In this document: in pieces, positions 41,251-50,153 of the stretch
Position numbering within the stretch: position 1 is the stretch's first letter
Layout of the letters: every line of letters starts with the position of its first letter
NCBI RefSeq assembly: GCF_034344865.1
Contig: NZ_CP133774.1
Coordinates: 3,844,001 to 3,908,000 of the forward strand
From: Pseudomonas sp. 10S4
GTDB lineage: Bacteria > Pseudomonadota > Gammaproteobacteria > Pseudomonadales > Pseudomonadaceae
Length of the DNA: 64,000 nt
Reading direction: 5' to 3'
The notes under the pieces: generated by a model
Seen by the model: the letters and a program-made list of their open reading frames with translations, nothing else
Told to the model about the DNA's origin: nothing
Databases searched by the model: none
Program-made: the position numbers and the translations under genes

Positions 41251-41264
41251 CTGGTCTAGTCCAG
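41251..41264. promoter_or_regulatory. UTRA-regulator operator candidate near its own gene
   Basis: CTGGTCTAGTCCAG is a near-perfect palindrome of the DasR/NagR type, 14 bases before the regulator start codon, consistent with autoregulation. Confidence 0.6.
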
Positions 41265-41277
41265 ATAGGTAACGTTG

Positions 41278-41991
41278 ATGCGTGATGAGGCAACAAAAGC
41301 AGTGACAGCCATTGGCCAGGTCCTTCAGGAGCAGCTCGACCACGGCTTGCTGGCGGCTGGCAGCAAGCTGCCGGCCGAGCGCAAGCTCAGTGAGTTGTTC
41401 GGGACCACACGGATTACCGTGCGTGAGGCGTTGTTACAGTTGGAAGCGCAGGGCCAGATTTATCGCGAGGAGCGCCGCGGCTGGTTCGTCTCGCCGCCGC
41501 GCCTGGCCTACAACTTGATGCAGCGCAGCCACTTTCACGCGATGGTCAGTGCCCAGGGGCGAGTGCCGTCCACCGAGGTGATTTCAGCGCGTTTGCAGCC
41601 GGCGTCGGCGGCGGTGTGTGCCTGGTTGCAGTTGCCGGCGTTGTCGAGCGTGATTCAGATTTGCCGTGCGCGGCGCATCGACGGGCGTCTGGTGTTGTAT
41701 GTGGAGCACTATTTGAATCCACAGTTTTTCCCGGGGATTCTCGAGTTTGATTTGAATCAGTCGATTACCGAGCTGTACGCGCGGCACTACGATTTGCACT
41801 ACGGGCGGGTGCGGTTCGAGATCGTGCCGACGTCGTTGTCGGTGGATGCGGCGGCGGCGCTAAGGGTGTCGGTGGGGAGTCCGGGGTTGCGGATTGCCCG
41901 GGTCAATTATGATCAGCATGAGCGGCTGATCGACTGTGATCTGGAGTTTTGGCGCCATGATGCGATTCATGTGGGTGTCGATGTGGTTTGA
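41278..41991 (+). CDS. GntR/HutC family regulator with UTRA domain
   Basis: A 237-residue regulator. Residues about 5-70 are a GntR winged helix (LAAGSKLPAERKLSELFGTTRITVREALLQLEAQGQIYREERRGWFV). Residues about 90-235 are a UTRA ligand domain (QLPALSSVIQICRARRIDGRLVLYVEHYL, then FEIVPTSLSVDAAAALRV). The ATG at 41278 is used; a TTG just before is less likely. It is divergent from the ABC operon and flanked by TGGTCTAG sites, so it most likely represses that operon and itself until the substrate or a product binds. PhnR of 2-aminoethylphosphonate loci has the same build. Confidence 0.88.
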   Translation: MRDEATKAVTAIGQVLQEQLDHGLLAAGSKLPAERKLSELFGTTRITVREALLQLEAQGQIYREERRGWFVSPPRLAYNLMQRSHFHAMVSAQGRVPSTEVISARLQPASAAVCAWLQLPALSSVIQICRARRIDGRLVLYVEHYLNPQFFPGILEFDLNQSITELYARHYDLHYGRVRFEIVPTSLSVDAAAALRVSVGSPGLRIARVNYDQHERLIDCDLEFWRHDAIHVGVDVV

Positions 41992-42025
41992 CTGACCCTG
42001 TTATCTGCGCGGCCGTGGCGACCCC

Positions 42026-42090
42026 TTCGCGAGCAAGCCCGCTCCCACAGGGGACTGCATTCCAACTGTGGGAGCGGGCTTGCTCGCGAA
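42026..42090. repeat. REP/REPIN pair, GTGGGAGCGGGCTTGCTCGCGA family
   Basis: Arms TTCGCGAGCAAGCCCGCTCC and complement with a short 18-base centre, between the convergent regulator and MscS-type genes. Confidence 0.85.
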
Positions 42091-42123
42091 GACAGTCTGA
42101 CCGCCAACCCGAATTTGTGACTG

Positions 42124-44280
42124 TTATTCCTTTTGTGGGCCACCGCCGGCCGTGACCACCTGCACACTCATCCGCGGCGTCGCCAGGTCCAGCCCGGCCT
42201 CATCCAGATGCCGCTTGAGCGACAAGTTAAACGCCCGTGAAACTTCCCACTGCTTGATCGGCGCCGTCTTGAACCGGGCGCGAAGAATCGCACTGCCGGA
42301 CTCGAAGCTTTCCACACCCTGAATCTCCAGCGGCGACCAGATGTTGCGTCGTTGCAGCGGATCGGTGCGCATCTTCTGCCCGACTTCGCGCATCAGTTTG
42401 ATCGCGTCGTCGATTTCCATGTTGTAGGGCACCGCCACCCGGAAGATCGCGTAGCCGAATTCCCGGGAGTAGTTCTTGATGCTTTTGATTTCGCTGAACG
42501 GGATCGTGTGCACGATGCCGTCGATGTCCCGCAGACGCACGGTACGGATGGTCAGGCCTTCGACGGTGCCGAGGTGGCCGCCGACATCCACGTAGTCGTC
42601 GATGGCCAGCGAGTCTTCAATGATGATGAACAGCCCGGTGATCAAGTCCGCGACCAGCGATTGCGCACCAAAACCAATCGCCAGGCCGATCACACCGGCA
42701 CCGGCCAGCAGTGGCGTGACGTTCATGCCCATGTTCGCCAGCGCGACGATCAGCGCAATGATGAAGATCGCCACGAACAGCACGTTGCGGATCAGCGGCA
42801 TCATGGTCTGCGCCCGGGCATTGGCCAGGCCTTTGCGCGAACGGGTGAGGGCATGATGCACCGCGGTGTCGCTGAGGATCCAGATCAGCCAGGCGAAAAT
42901 CAGCGTAAAGGCGAGGCTGAACAGTTTGACGCTGACGTCATGGCCTTCGCCTTCGGTGAAGGCAATCAGTGACATGCCCCAGACTCGCAGGCCGAGTTCG
43001 ATAAACACCAGCCACACAAACAGATGGGCGAGGGTGTAGCAGAAGCTTTTCAGTCGCTCGGAATACAGTGCGTGACGCTTGATGGTCCGTTGCGGTTTGA
43101 GCGAGTGCCGGCGTACCAGCCCGTTGATGACCATGCACAACACCAGCAGCACGGTGCAGATCAGCGACTGGCGCAACGCGGTGCTGGTGTCGCCCGCCGA
43201 AATGAACGTGGCAAACAGCGAAATGCACACCAGCACCAGCGCCGGCACATACCAGAAGGTGCCGAGGATATCGATGGTGTCGCTCAGGGCGCGGCGGGTC
43301 AGGCGGCGGGACAGTGGCTGGTTGCGGATCAGGTGAGCGATGGGCCGGCGGAAGCGCAGGATGAACAGCCCGGTGGACAGCGCCGCCAGTACGTTGGCGA
43401 TGGTGGCGGCAGTGTGTGCCAGGTGCACACCAAGACTGGCGACCAGGCGCGGGTCGTTCAGGGCTTCGCCAAACGCGGCGAAACTGCCGATCAGCCACAA
43501 CGGCCGGAAAGCCTGATGACGCAGGATGTACAAGGCGCGATGGCGGTGCGGGCCGTCGAGCACGGAGAAGGCAATCACGCAGATCGCCGAAAAACAGGTG
43601 CCGACCACCAACGCGTACGCCAGCACCATCGCCAGGCTTTTGCCCAATGACGAAGGCAGTGCGTAAGTCATATAAACCGTCATCACCAAGGCAATCAGCC
43701 ACGGCCCGAGTTTGCGCAAGGCAAAGCGCAACATGTCGAGGGCCTTGGGGTGTTGCGGCAGTTCTTCGGTCAGGCCGAAGCGCATGCGCACCCGATGGCC
43801 AAGCCAGATCAGGGCGGCGGCCAGCAGGCTCCAGACCATCAGGATCATGGCGAAGGCAAAGATGATCGGCAGCCACTCATTGGCCGGCATCATCAGGGCC
43901 GACAGTTCATCCTTGGCCAGACCGAACTCTTCAGACCAGCGGGTGAGTGGGCTGTCGGCACCGGAAAATTGCTTTTCGAAACTGCTCAGGGTACCGCCGA
44001 TCAGTCCGAGAACACCGACCTCGGTGGCCGGCTGGGCCTGTTTGGTGACGTCGCGCAGTTTCTTCAGGTCTGCCAGCAGTTTGGTCCGCTGCTGATCGTT
44101 TTCCAGGGACTTGATTACTTCGTCCAGGGATTGCCCCAGCGGTTCCTGGGCTTCGGGCTGGGTTTTCGCCGAGTTGCTGAGCAGCCCCGGCAAACTGACC
44201 GCTTGGGCAGGCGCCATCGGCAGCAGCGTCATCAGGCAGATTAGGAGGAAACACGGAAGGGCGAAAAGACGAGCGAACAC
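42124..44280 (-). CDS. MscS family mechanosensitive channel
   Basis: A 718-residue inner-membrane protein with a signal peptide (MFARLFALPCFLLICLMTLL, cleavage near AQA), a periplasmic head of about 100 residues, about ten spans and a C-terminal MscS domain. The pore helix region is ANMGMNVTPLLAGAGVIGLAIGFGAQSLVADLITG, followed by the beta domain DYVDVGGHLGTVEGLTIRTVRLRDIDG. The long form resembles E. coli YbiO. It should open on osmotic downshock to release solutes. It is preceded by a separate 58-residue membrane protein gene. Confidence 0.9.
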   Translation of the reverse strand: MFARLFALPCFLLICLMTLLPMAPAQAVSLPGLLSNSAKTQPEAQEPLGQSLDEVIKSLENDQQRTKLLADLKKLRDVTKQAQPATEVGVLGLIGGTLSSFEKQFSGADSPLTRWSEEFGLAKDELSALMMPANEWLPIIFAFAMILMVWSLLAAALIWLGHRVRMRFGLTEELPQHPKALDMLRFALRKLGPWLIALVMTVYMTYALPSSLGKSLAMVLAYALVVGTCFSAICVIAFSVLDGPHRHRALYILRHQAFRPLWLIGSFAAFGEALNDPRLVASLGVHLAHTAATIANVLAALSTGLFILRFRRPIAHLIRNQPLSRRLTRRALSDTIDILGTFWYVPALVLVCISLFATFISAGDTSTALRQSLICTVLLVLCMVINGLVRRHSLKPQRTIKRHALYSERLKSFCYTLAHLFVWLVFIELGLRVWGMSLIAFTEGEGHDVSVKLFSLAFTLIFAWLIWILSDTAVHHALTRSRKGLANARAQTMMPLIRNVLFVAIFIIALIVALANMGMNVTPLLAGAGVIGLAIGFGAQSLVADLITGLFIIIEDSLAIDDYVDVGGHLGTVEGLTIRTVRLRDIDGIVHTIPFSEIKSIKNYSREFGYAIFRVAVPYNMEIDDAIKLMREVGQKMRTDPLQRRNIWSPLEIQGVESFESGSAILRARFKTAPIKQWEVSRAFNLSLKRHLDEAGLDLATPRMSVQVVTAGGGPQKE

Positions 44281-44358
44281 TAGGCGGTCAACCTTAGGAA
44301 GAGCGGATCGGCCGAGTGTACGAGCCCGTCAAAATCAATGCGAGCCAGGCGCACGGAT

Positions 44359-44535
44359 TTATTCGTTGAGCTTGGCGAGGATCTTGTAGACCACGGTGGC
44401 GAGGATCACCAGCATGCCGACCCACATGGCGAAGACGCCGGCGTTCTTGTCACGAAAGTTAAAGCCGATTGCCAGCATGATCATCCCGGCGAGAATGGGG
44501 ATGAGCATGGCGTGGAACGAAGACATCGAAATCAT
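44359..44535 (-). CDS. Small two-span membrane protein (58 aa)
   Basis: A 58-residue frame encodes MISMSSFHAMLIPILAGMIM at the start and KILAKLNE at the end. Two hydrophobic segments (about 10-24 and 33-50) flank a charged turn FRDKNAG, predicting a helical hairpin in the membrane. It ends 78 bases before the MscS-type gene on the same strand and may be co-transcribed. Function unknown; similar small proteins occur next to this channel in other Pseudomonas as far as I recall. The ATG has CAGTCACCC upstream, a weak ribosome site. Confidence 0.6.
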   Translation of the reverse strand: MISMSSFHAMLIPILAGMIMLAIGFNFRDKNAGVFAMWVGMLVILATVVYKILAKLNE

Positions 44536-44587
44536 GGGTGACTGCCTTGTCGTGGGGGATATTTAAAGTTTAGGTCGATTTCGAATC

Positions 44588-44688
44588 GTAGGAGCTGCCG
44601 AAGGCTGCGATCTTTTGATTTTGCTTTTTAAAGGCAAGATCAAAGGATCGCAGCCTCGTTTCCCTCGACAGCTCCTACCAGCTCCTAC
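44588..44688. repeat. Palindromic repeat pair, GTAGGAGCTGCCGAAGGCTGCGATC family (decayed arm)
   Basis: The left arm is complete, while the right arm reads GATCGCAGCCTCGTTTCCCT before ACAGCTCCTAC and has a second AGCTCCTAC, so one side has changed. Confidence 0.8.
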
Positions 44689-44693
44689 AGGGG

Positions 44694-45983
44694 CTATGGA
44701 AGCTCGTGGCAGGCGTAGAACGCGCTCAGCACTTTGACCAGGTGAGCCAGGTCGTGGCTGCCGCACAGTTCACGGATCGAGTGCATGGCGAAGGTCGGCA
44801 GGCCGATGTCCACGGTGCGCACGCCCAAATGACTGGCGGTGATCGGGCCGATGGTCGAGCCACAGCCCATGTCGCTACGCACCACGAAGCTCTGCACTGG
44901 CACTTCTTCGGCCATGCACAGATGGCGGAAGAACCCGGCGGTTTCGCTGTTGGTGGCGTAACGCTGGTTGCTGTTGACCTTGATCACCGGGCCGGCGTTG
45001 AGTTTCGGGCCGTGGTTGGCGTCGTGTTTCTCGGCGTAGTTGGGGTGAACGCCGTGGGCGTTGTCAGCCGAGACCAGCAGGGATTTCTGAATGGTGCGTA
45101 CGAATTCATCACCTTCGGGCAGCACGCGACGCAAAGTCTGCTCCAGCATCGGGCCGTCAGCGCCGCAGGCCGAGCAGGAACCGACTTCTTCGTGGTCGTT
45201 GGCCACAAACACGCAGGTTTCGTCGGTTTCGGTGGTCAGCAACGCTTGCAGGCCGGCGTAGCACGACAGCAGGTTGTCCAGGCGTGCGCCGGCGATGAAG
45301 TCGCCATGCAGGCCAATGACCGCCGCACTTTGGGTGTCGTAGAAGCTCAGCTCGTAGTCGAGCACCACGTCGGCGTTGAGGCCGTGTTCGCGGGCGAGTT
45401 GGTCGGTGAGCACGGCGCGGAAGTCCACGCGCTCGTCACCGGCAAATTGCGCGAGGATTGGCGGCAGCTCGGTCTGGGCGTTGATTGCCCAACCCATGTT
45501 GGCTTCACGGTTGAGGTGAATGGCCAGGTTCGGGATGGTGGCAATCGGTGCCTTGAAGTCGATCAACTGGCTCTCGACCTTGCCGTCACGGCGGAAGGTC
45601 ACGCGGCCGGCCAGGGACAAATCACGGTCAAACCACGGTGCCAACAGCGCGCCGCCATAGACTTCGACGCCCAGTTGCCAGAAACCCTGGCGTTGCAGCT
45701 CGGGTTGCGGCTTGACCCGCAGGCACGGGCTGTCGGTGTGAGCGCCGACCAGGCGGATGCCGCCGTGCAGCGGAGAATGGCGGCCCATCTTGAAGGCGAC
45801 GATCGAGGAGTCATTACGGGTGACGTAGTAACGACCGTTGTTTTCGATGGTCCAGGGCTCACGCTCGTCAAGACGCGAAAAACCCGCCGCTTCCAGACGC
45901 TGAACGAGGCTGGCAGTGGCATGAAACGGGGTAGGGGAGGCCTTGAGGAAGTCGATCAGGCCTTGGTTCAACTCTTCGCGCAT
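44694..45983 (-). CDS. apeB: M18 family aminopeptidase ApeB
   Basis: A 429-residue zinc aminopeptidase of the aspartyl aminopeptidase type. Metal and catalytic residues are in [15 protein letters not shown] (His, Asp), [20 protein letters not shown] (the catalytic Glu and metal Glu), [14 protein letters not shown] (Asp) and [11 protein letters not shown] (His). M18 enzymes form dodecameric shells in the cytoplasm and remove N-terminal acidic residues. The start [22 protein letters not shown] matches the family. It is bounded by palindromic repeats on both sides. Confidence 0.92.
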   Translation of the reverse strand: MREELNQGLIDFLKASPTPFHATASLVQRLEAAGFSRLDEREPWTIENNGRYYVTRNDSSIVAFKMGRHSPLHGGIRLVGAHTDSPCLRVKPQPELQRQGFWQLGVEVYGGALLAPWFDRDLSLAGRVTFRRDGKVESQLIDFKAPIATIPNLAIHLNREANMGWAINAQTELPPILAQFAGDERVDFRAVLTDQLAREHGLNADVVLDYELSFYDTQSAAVIGLHGDFIAGARLDNLLSCYAGLQALLTTETDETCVFVANDHEEVGSCSACGADGPMLEQTLRRVLPEGDEFVRTIQKSLLVSADNAHGVHPNYAEKHDANHGPKLNAGPVIKVNSNQRYATNSETAGFFRHLCMAEEVPVQSFVVRSDMGCGSTIGPITASHLGVRTVDIGLPTFAMHSIRELCGSHDLAHLVKVLSAFYACHELP

Positions 45984-46074
45984 AAGAAACTCCAGACAGC
46001 AATGGGCGGGAGTTTAACGTATTGAAAGCGCAAAGTGCGGGGCGGGCACCGCACTTGTGCTGTGGGAAGTTTAG

Positions 46075-46208
46075 TGTGGCGAGGGAGCTTGCTCCCGCTC
46101 GGCTGCGTAGCAGTCGTAAAACCTGCACGCGCGGTGTGCCAGACAGAATGACATTGCTGGTTTTGGGGAGCGCTTCGCGCTCCAGCGGGAGCAAGCTCCC
46201 TCGCCACA
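46075..46208. repeat. REP/REPIN pair, GTGGCGAGGGAGC family
   Basis: Arms TGTGGCGAGGGAGCTTGCTC and complement between rluA and apeB, with a centre related to the copy at 7727. Confidence 0.85.
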
Positions 46209-46244
46209 AAAGCCCCTTCACCACAATAAACCATTCATTGCCCG

Positions 46245-46880
46245 TCAGAACGGTGCAGGGCACTCAAAGCGCAAACGCTCACCGCTTTGCGGGTGGGTGA
46301 AGCTGAGCATGCTGGCGTGCAGGCACAAGCGTGGCCAGGCAGCCAGGGCTTGTTCGTGAGCGTAGAGCCCGTCACCCAGCAGCGGATGACCGATGGACAG
46401 CATGTGCACGCGCAACTGATGGGAGCGGCCGGTGATCGGCGTCAGTTCGACGCGGCACCAATCGCCGCAACGCTCCAACACACGCCAGAAGGTCAGGGCA
46501 TTCTTGCCGAACTCGTGATCCACCACATGCCGAGGCTTGGTCGGCGGGTCGTAGCGCAGGGGCAAGTCGATGCTGCCGCTGTCCAGTTCCGGCTGACCCC
46601 AGCACAGGGCGGTGTAGGCCTTTTCGGTTTCACGGTCGTGAAATTGCCGAGACAATTCGCGATGGGTGTCCGGGTCACGGGCCAGCAGGATGATGCCCGA
46701 GGTTTCCCAGTCCAGCCGATGGACGATTCGCGCTTCCGGGTAGCCGTTTTCTTGCAGACGGGTAATCAGACAGTCCTTGTTGTCATCGGCCCGGCCAGGG
46801 ACAGAGAGCAACAGGGTCGGTTTGTTCACCACCAGAACGGCATCGTCTTGATGGATGATGTGAACGTTGGACAACGGCAT
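46245..46880 (-). CDS. rluA: RluA family pseudouridine synthase
   Basis: A 211-residue enzyme. The catalytic motif is IVHRLDWETSGIILLA with Asp at 57, and the core has KPTLLLSVPGR, ITGRSHQLRVHMLSIGHPLLGDGLYA. The short length without an S4 domain fits RluA, which converts U746 of 23S rRNA and U32 of several tRNAs. It follows minE after a palindromic repeat on the same strand. Confidence 0.9.
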   Translation of the reverse strand: MPLSNVHIIHQDDAVLVVNKPTLLLSVPGRADDNKDCLITRLQENGYPEARIVHRLDWETSGIILLARDPDTHRELSRQFHDRETEKAYTALCWGQPELDSGSIDLPLRYDPPTKPRHVVDHEFGKNALTFWRVLERCGDWCRVELTPITGRSHQLRVHMLSIGHPLLGDGLYAHEQALAAWPRLCLHASMLSFTHPQSGERLRFECPAPF

Positions 46881-46934
46881 TAAAACAGCCTCGTAACAAA
46901 CGCCAACGGCGGCTCAGAACCCTCGATGTCCAAT

Positions 46935-47016
46935 GTAGGAGCTGCCGAAGGCTGCGATCTTTTGATTTTGCTTTTTAAAACAAGATCAAAAGATCGCAGC
47001 CTTCGGCAGCTCCTAC
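46935..47016. repeat. Palindromic repeat pair, GTAGGAGCTGCCGAAGGCTGCGATC family
   Basis: Nearly perfect inverted arms (GTAGGAGCTGCCGAAGGCTG and complement) around GATTTTGCTTTTTAAAAC, between minE and rluA. Confidence 0.85.
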
Positions 47017-47061
47017 AAAGGCCCGAAGGGATCTGAGCCGCCGTGGCTCCTGTCTGACCGA

Positions 47062-47316
47062 CTAGCGGTCAGGCAGGGTGATATTGAGTTCCAGAATCGA
47101 GCAGCTACCCTGGTTTTCCAGGGCGACGTGCACGTCATCGGACCCGATATTGACGTACTTGCGGATCACCTCCACCAGTTCCTTCTGCAAGGCTGGCAGG
47201 TAGTCCGGCGTACTGCGCTGGCCGCGTTCATGCGCCACGATGATCTGTAGACGCTCTTTCGCTACCGACGCGGTGCTGACCTTTTTGCTGGCACGAAAGA
47301 AGTCAAAAAGATTCAT
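47062..47316 (-). CDS. minE: Cell division topological specificity factor MinE
   Basis: An 84-residue protein ([20 protein letters not shown], then [10 protein letters not shown] and [19 protein letters not shown]). The N-terminal membrane-targeting helix and anti-MinCD region are both present. MinE stimulates MinD ATPase to drive pole-to-pole oscillation. Its ATG shares one base with the minD stop, and its ribosome site GGAGGT is inside minD. Confidence 0.96.
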   Translation of the reverse strand: MNLFDFFRASKKVSTASVAKERLQIIVAHERGQRSTPDYLPALQKELVEVIRKYVNIGSDDVHVALENQGSCSILELNITLPDR

Positions 47317-48128
47317 TATCTACCTCCAAACAGGCGCTCGAAGAAGCCCTTCTTCGTAACATCGAGGAAACGATGCTCCACGGTTTTGCCCAGCAGACGA
47401 TCGACCGCATCGCTGTACGCCTGACCGGCGTCGCTCTGGTCGTCGAGAATCACGGGCACGCCCGAGTTGGAAGCCTTCAGTACTGCTTGGGACTCCGGAA
47501 TGACGCCCAGCAGGGTCACGGCCAGAATCTCTTTAACGTCTTCGACGCCAAGCATTTCGCCGTCGCTGACGCGTTGCGGGTTGTAGCGGGTCAGCAGCAG
47601 GTGTTCCTTGATCGGCTCTTCGCCGTTCTCGGCGCGGCGCGATTTGCTGGCCAGCAGGCCCAGCATGCGGTCCGAGTCACGTACCGAGGACACTTCCGGG
47701 TTGGTCACGACAATCGCTTCATCAGCGAAGTACATGGCCAGGTGAGCACCTTTCTCGATGCCGGCCGGGGAGTCGCAGACCACGAATTCGAAGTCTTCTT
47801 TCAACGCCATCAGGACTTTTTCCACGCCTTCGACAGTCAGCGCGTCTTTATCGCGGGTCTGACTGGCGGCCAGTACGTAGAGGTTTTCCAGGCGTTTGTC
47901 TTTGATCAGGGCTTGCTGCAGGTTGGCTTCGCCGTTGACCACGTTGACGAAGTCATACACCACGCGACGCTCGCAACCCATGATCAGGTCGAGGTTACGC
48001 AAACCGACGTCGAAGTCGACGATAACTGTTTTGTGACCGCGCAGAGCGAGGCCGGTACCGATAGCGGCGCTGGTGGTGGTCTTACCCACACCACCCTTGC
48101 CGGATGTAACCACGAGAATCTTGGCCAA
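47316..48128 (-). CDS. minD: Septum site-determining ATPase MinD
   Basis: A 270-residue ATPase with the deviant Walker [10 protein letters not shown] at residues 10-18, [28 protein letters not shown], and a C-terminal amphipathic membrane helix ([12 protein letters not shown]). It recruits MinC to the membrane. It lies between minC (about 200 bases upstream, so perhaps with its own promoter) and minE (one-base overlap). Confidence 0.97.
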   Translation of the reverse strand: MAKILVVTSGKGGVGKTTTSAAIGTGLALRGHKTVIVDFDVGLRNLDLIMGCERRVVYDFVNVVNGEANLQQALIKDKRLENLYVLAASQTRDKDALTVEGVEKVLMALKEDFEFVVCDSPAGIEKGAHLAMYFADEAIVVTNPEVSSVRDSDRMLGLLASKSRRAENGEEPIKEHLLLTRYNPQRVSDGEMLGVEDVKEILAVTLLGVIPESQAVLKASNSGVPVILDDQSDAGQAYSDAVDRLLGKTVEHRFLDVTKKGFFERLFGGR

Positions 48129-48329
48129 GGTGTTTCACCCCTAAGGAAAAAGGACATTTAGCCCCTGAAAAACATCTCTTGAAAAACTACTGCAGTCGGA
48201 CAGCCTTGGCTGGAATCCGGTCCTGAGCGGCGCGTACCTGCGGTAAACACTGCTTTTGGCCTTTTTCCTACTTCGTTTGAGCCGTTTTCGCTACGTTTTA
48301 GAGATGCTTGGAAAATGCGGCAGTATCCG

Positions 48330-49067
48330 TTAAAGCCGAATGATGTTCAACACGTCGCCCGACAGGCTGACTTGTACGCCCGAGCCCCACAACGGATCGC
48401 GACGCAGGTCCTCGGAGACCTTGTAATGGCCCGCGATGGAGAGTAGTTCAGCGCTCATTTGCTGACAGAAAATTCGCGCTTTCGAGTCGCCCTTGACCCC
48501 GGCGAGTGCTCGACCGCGCATCGGGCCGTATACATGGATGTTCCCATCGGCGAGAAGTTCCGCCCCCGGGCTGACCGACGAAACGACGACCAAATCGCCA
48601 CCCTGGGCATATATCTGTTGGCCACCACGTACTGGCGAAGTGATTACCTTCGTCGGTTTGATGGTCGGCTCAGGTGGTTTTTCCGGTTTTTTTACGACGA
48701 CGCCTTCGTGTGGGTCCAGCGCACGCTCACGGGCGCCGGACGGCGGCAGCACTGGCAGGTCGACGGCAATGGCGGCGGCGATGTCTTCGATACGGCTGGC
48801 ACGGATCGCGAGGGTGCGCAGGCCGTGCTGACGGCAGACGCGCATCAGCCCCGGCAAATCGACGGCGCCTTCACTGGCCGGGAGTTTGTCCAGGGCCAGC
48901 ACCAGCGGCGCGTTGCTGAAGAAATTCGGCGCCTGGGCGACCTTGGCGGCCAGTTGCCGATCGAGCATCTCGAGGTCGTTGCGGGCCAGTTCCAGCACCG
49001 TAATGGCGAGCATGCTGCCCTTCAACTGGAACACGGGATCTTGGTCTAGCGGTTCGGTTTGGCTCAT
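48330..49067 (-). CDS. minC: Septum site-determining protein MinC
   Basis: A 245-residue division inhibitor. The N-domain ([23 protein letters not shown]) blocks FtsZ assembly, a Pro/Lys linker ([19 protein letters not shown]) follows, and the C-domain ([45 protein letters not shown]) dimerises and binds MinD. The ATG at 49067 gives the usual MSQTEPLD start; earlier in-frame codons to 49091 are less likely. It is divergent from lpxL. Confidence 0.95.
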   Translation of the reverse strand: MSQTEPLDQDPVFQLKGSMLAITVLELARNDLEMLDRQLAAKVAQAPNFFSNAPLVLALDKLPASEGAVDLPGLMRVCRQHGLRTLAIRASRIEDIAAAIAVDLPVLPPSGARERALDPHEGVVVKKPEKPPEPTIKPTKVITSPVRGGQQIYAQGGDLVVVSSVSPGAELLADGNIHVYGPMRGRALAGVKGDSKARIFCQQMSAELLSIAGHYKVSEDLRRDPLWGSGVQVSLSGDVLNIIRL

Positions 49068-49185
49068 GGTCGGCATACAACGGCTTGTCACTAAAAGTGC
49101 CGAGACTTATAACGAGAACGCCCGCAGGCCGCAAGCCGGGTCGAACGATGTAGAATGCGCGGCCATTGTCTTTCCGGAACCTTTA

Positions 49186-50118
49186 ATGGATCGCCCGCGT
49201 TTTCGTACAGCATTTCTTTCTCCTCGTTTCTGGCCATTGTGGTGCGGGCTGGGGCTGTTGTGGCTGATTGTTCAGTTGCCGTATCCGGCGTTGCTGTCAG
49301 TCGGTCGCGCCTTGGGTGCATTGATGTACCGAGTGGCCGGCGACCGACGGCGCATCGCCAAGCGCAATCTTGAACTGTGTTTCCCGGAAAAAACCGCTGT
49401 CGAGCGCAAGCGCCTGCTCAAGGAAAACTTCGCCTCGACCGGCATCGCCTTCTTCGAAATGGCCATGAGTTGGTGGTGGTCGCGTCAGCGGCTGGCCAAA
49501 CTGGCCCATGTCGAAGGCCTGGAGCATTTGAAAAAAGCCCAGCGCGACGGCAAGGGTGTGATTCTGATGGCCCTGCATTTCACCACCCTGGAAATCGGTG
49601 CGGCGCTGCTCGGTCAGCAACATACGATCGACGGCATGTACCGCGAACACAAAAACCCATTGTTCGACTTCATCCAGCGCCGGGGCCGCGAGCGGCACAA
49701 CCTCGATTCGCTGGCGGTGGAGCGCGACGACGTGCGCGGCATGCTCAAACTGCTTCGGGCCGGCCGGGCGATCTGGTACGCACCGGATCAGGACTACGGC
49801 GCCAAGCAAAGTATCTTCGTGCCGTTGTTCGGCATTCAGGCCGCGACCGTTACTGCTACCAGCAAGTTTGCACGGCTGGGCAAGGCGTTGGTGGTGCCGT
49901 TTACCCAGGAACGCCTGGCGGACGGCAGCGGTTATCGGTTGGTGATTCATGCGCCGCTCGATAACTTCCCTGGCGAAACTGACGAGGCGGATTGCATTCG
50001 TATCAACCAGTGGGTCGAAGGCGCCTTGCGCGATTGCCCGCAGCAATACCTCTGGGCTCATCGCCGCTTCAAGAGCCGCCCACCAGGCGAGCCGAAACTG
50101 TACGCAAAACGCGGTTGA
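49186..50118 (+). CDS. Lipid A lauroyl acyltransferase (LpxL/HtrB family)
   Basis: A 310-residue inner-membrane acyltransferase. It has one N-terminal span (FWPLWCGLGLLWLIVQLPYP), the catalytic block MALHFTTLEIGAALL (His and Glu of the Hx4D/E motif), MYREHKNPLFD and WYAPDQDYG. It adds a secondary acyl chain to lipid A. Position next to minC matches the second htrB-type gene of P. aeruginosa. The ATG at 49186 is chosen because the conserved protein starts MDRPRFRTAFLSP; the frame is open much further upstream without coding character. Confidence 0.9.
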   Translation: MDRPRFRTAFLSPRFWPLWCGLGLLWLIVQLPYPALLSVGRALGALMYRVAGDRRRIAKRNLELCFPEKTAVERKRLLKENFASTGIAFFEMAMSWWWSRQRLAKLAHVEGLEHLKKAQRDGKGVILMALHFTTLEIGAALLGQQHTIDGMYREHKNPLFDFIQRRGRERHNLDSLAVERDDVRGMLKLLRAGRAIWYAPDQDYGAKQSIFVPLFGIQAATVTATSKFARLGKALVVPFTQERLADGSGYRLVIHAPLDNFPGETDEADCIRINQWVEGALRDCPQQYLWAHRRFKSRPPGEPKLYAKRG

Positions 50119-50153
50119 ATCACCGATCCCTTTAGGCACCATGGAGTGTTGCG

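Noticed and set aside
44706..46025. 439-codon open frame on the plus strand
   Set aside because: Antisense to apeB; composition typical of a shadow frame.
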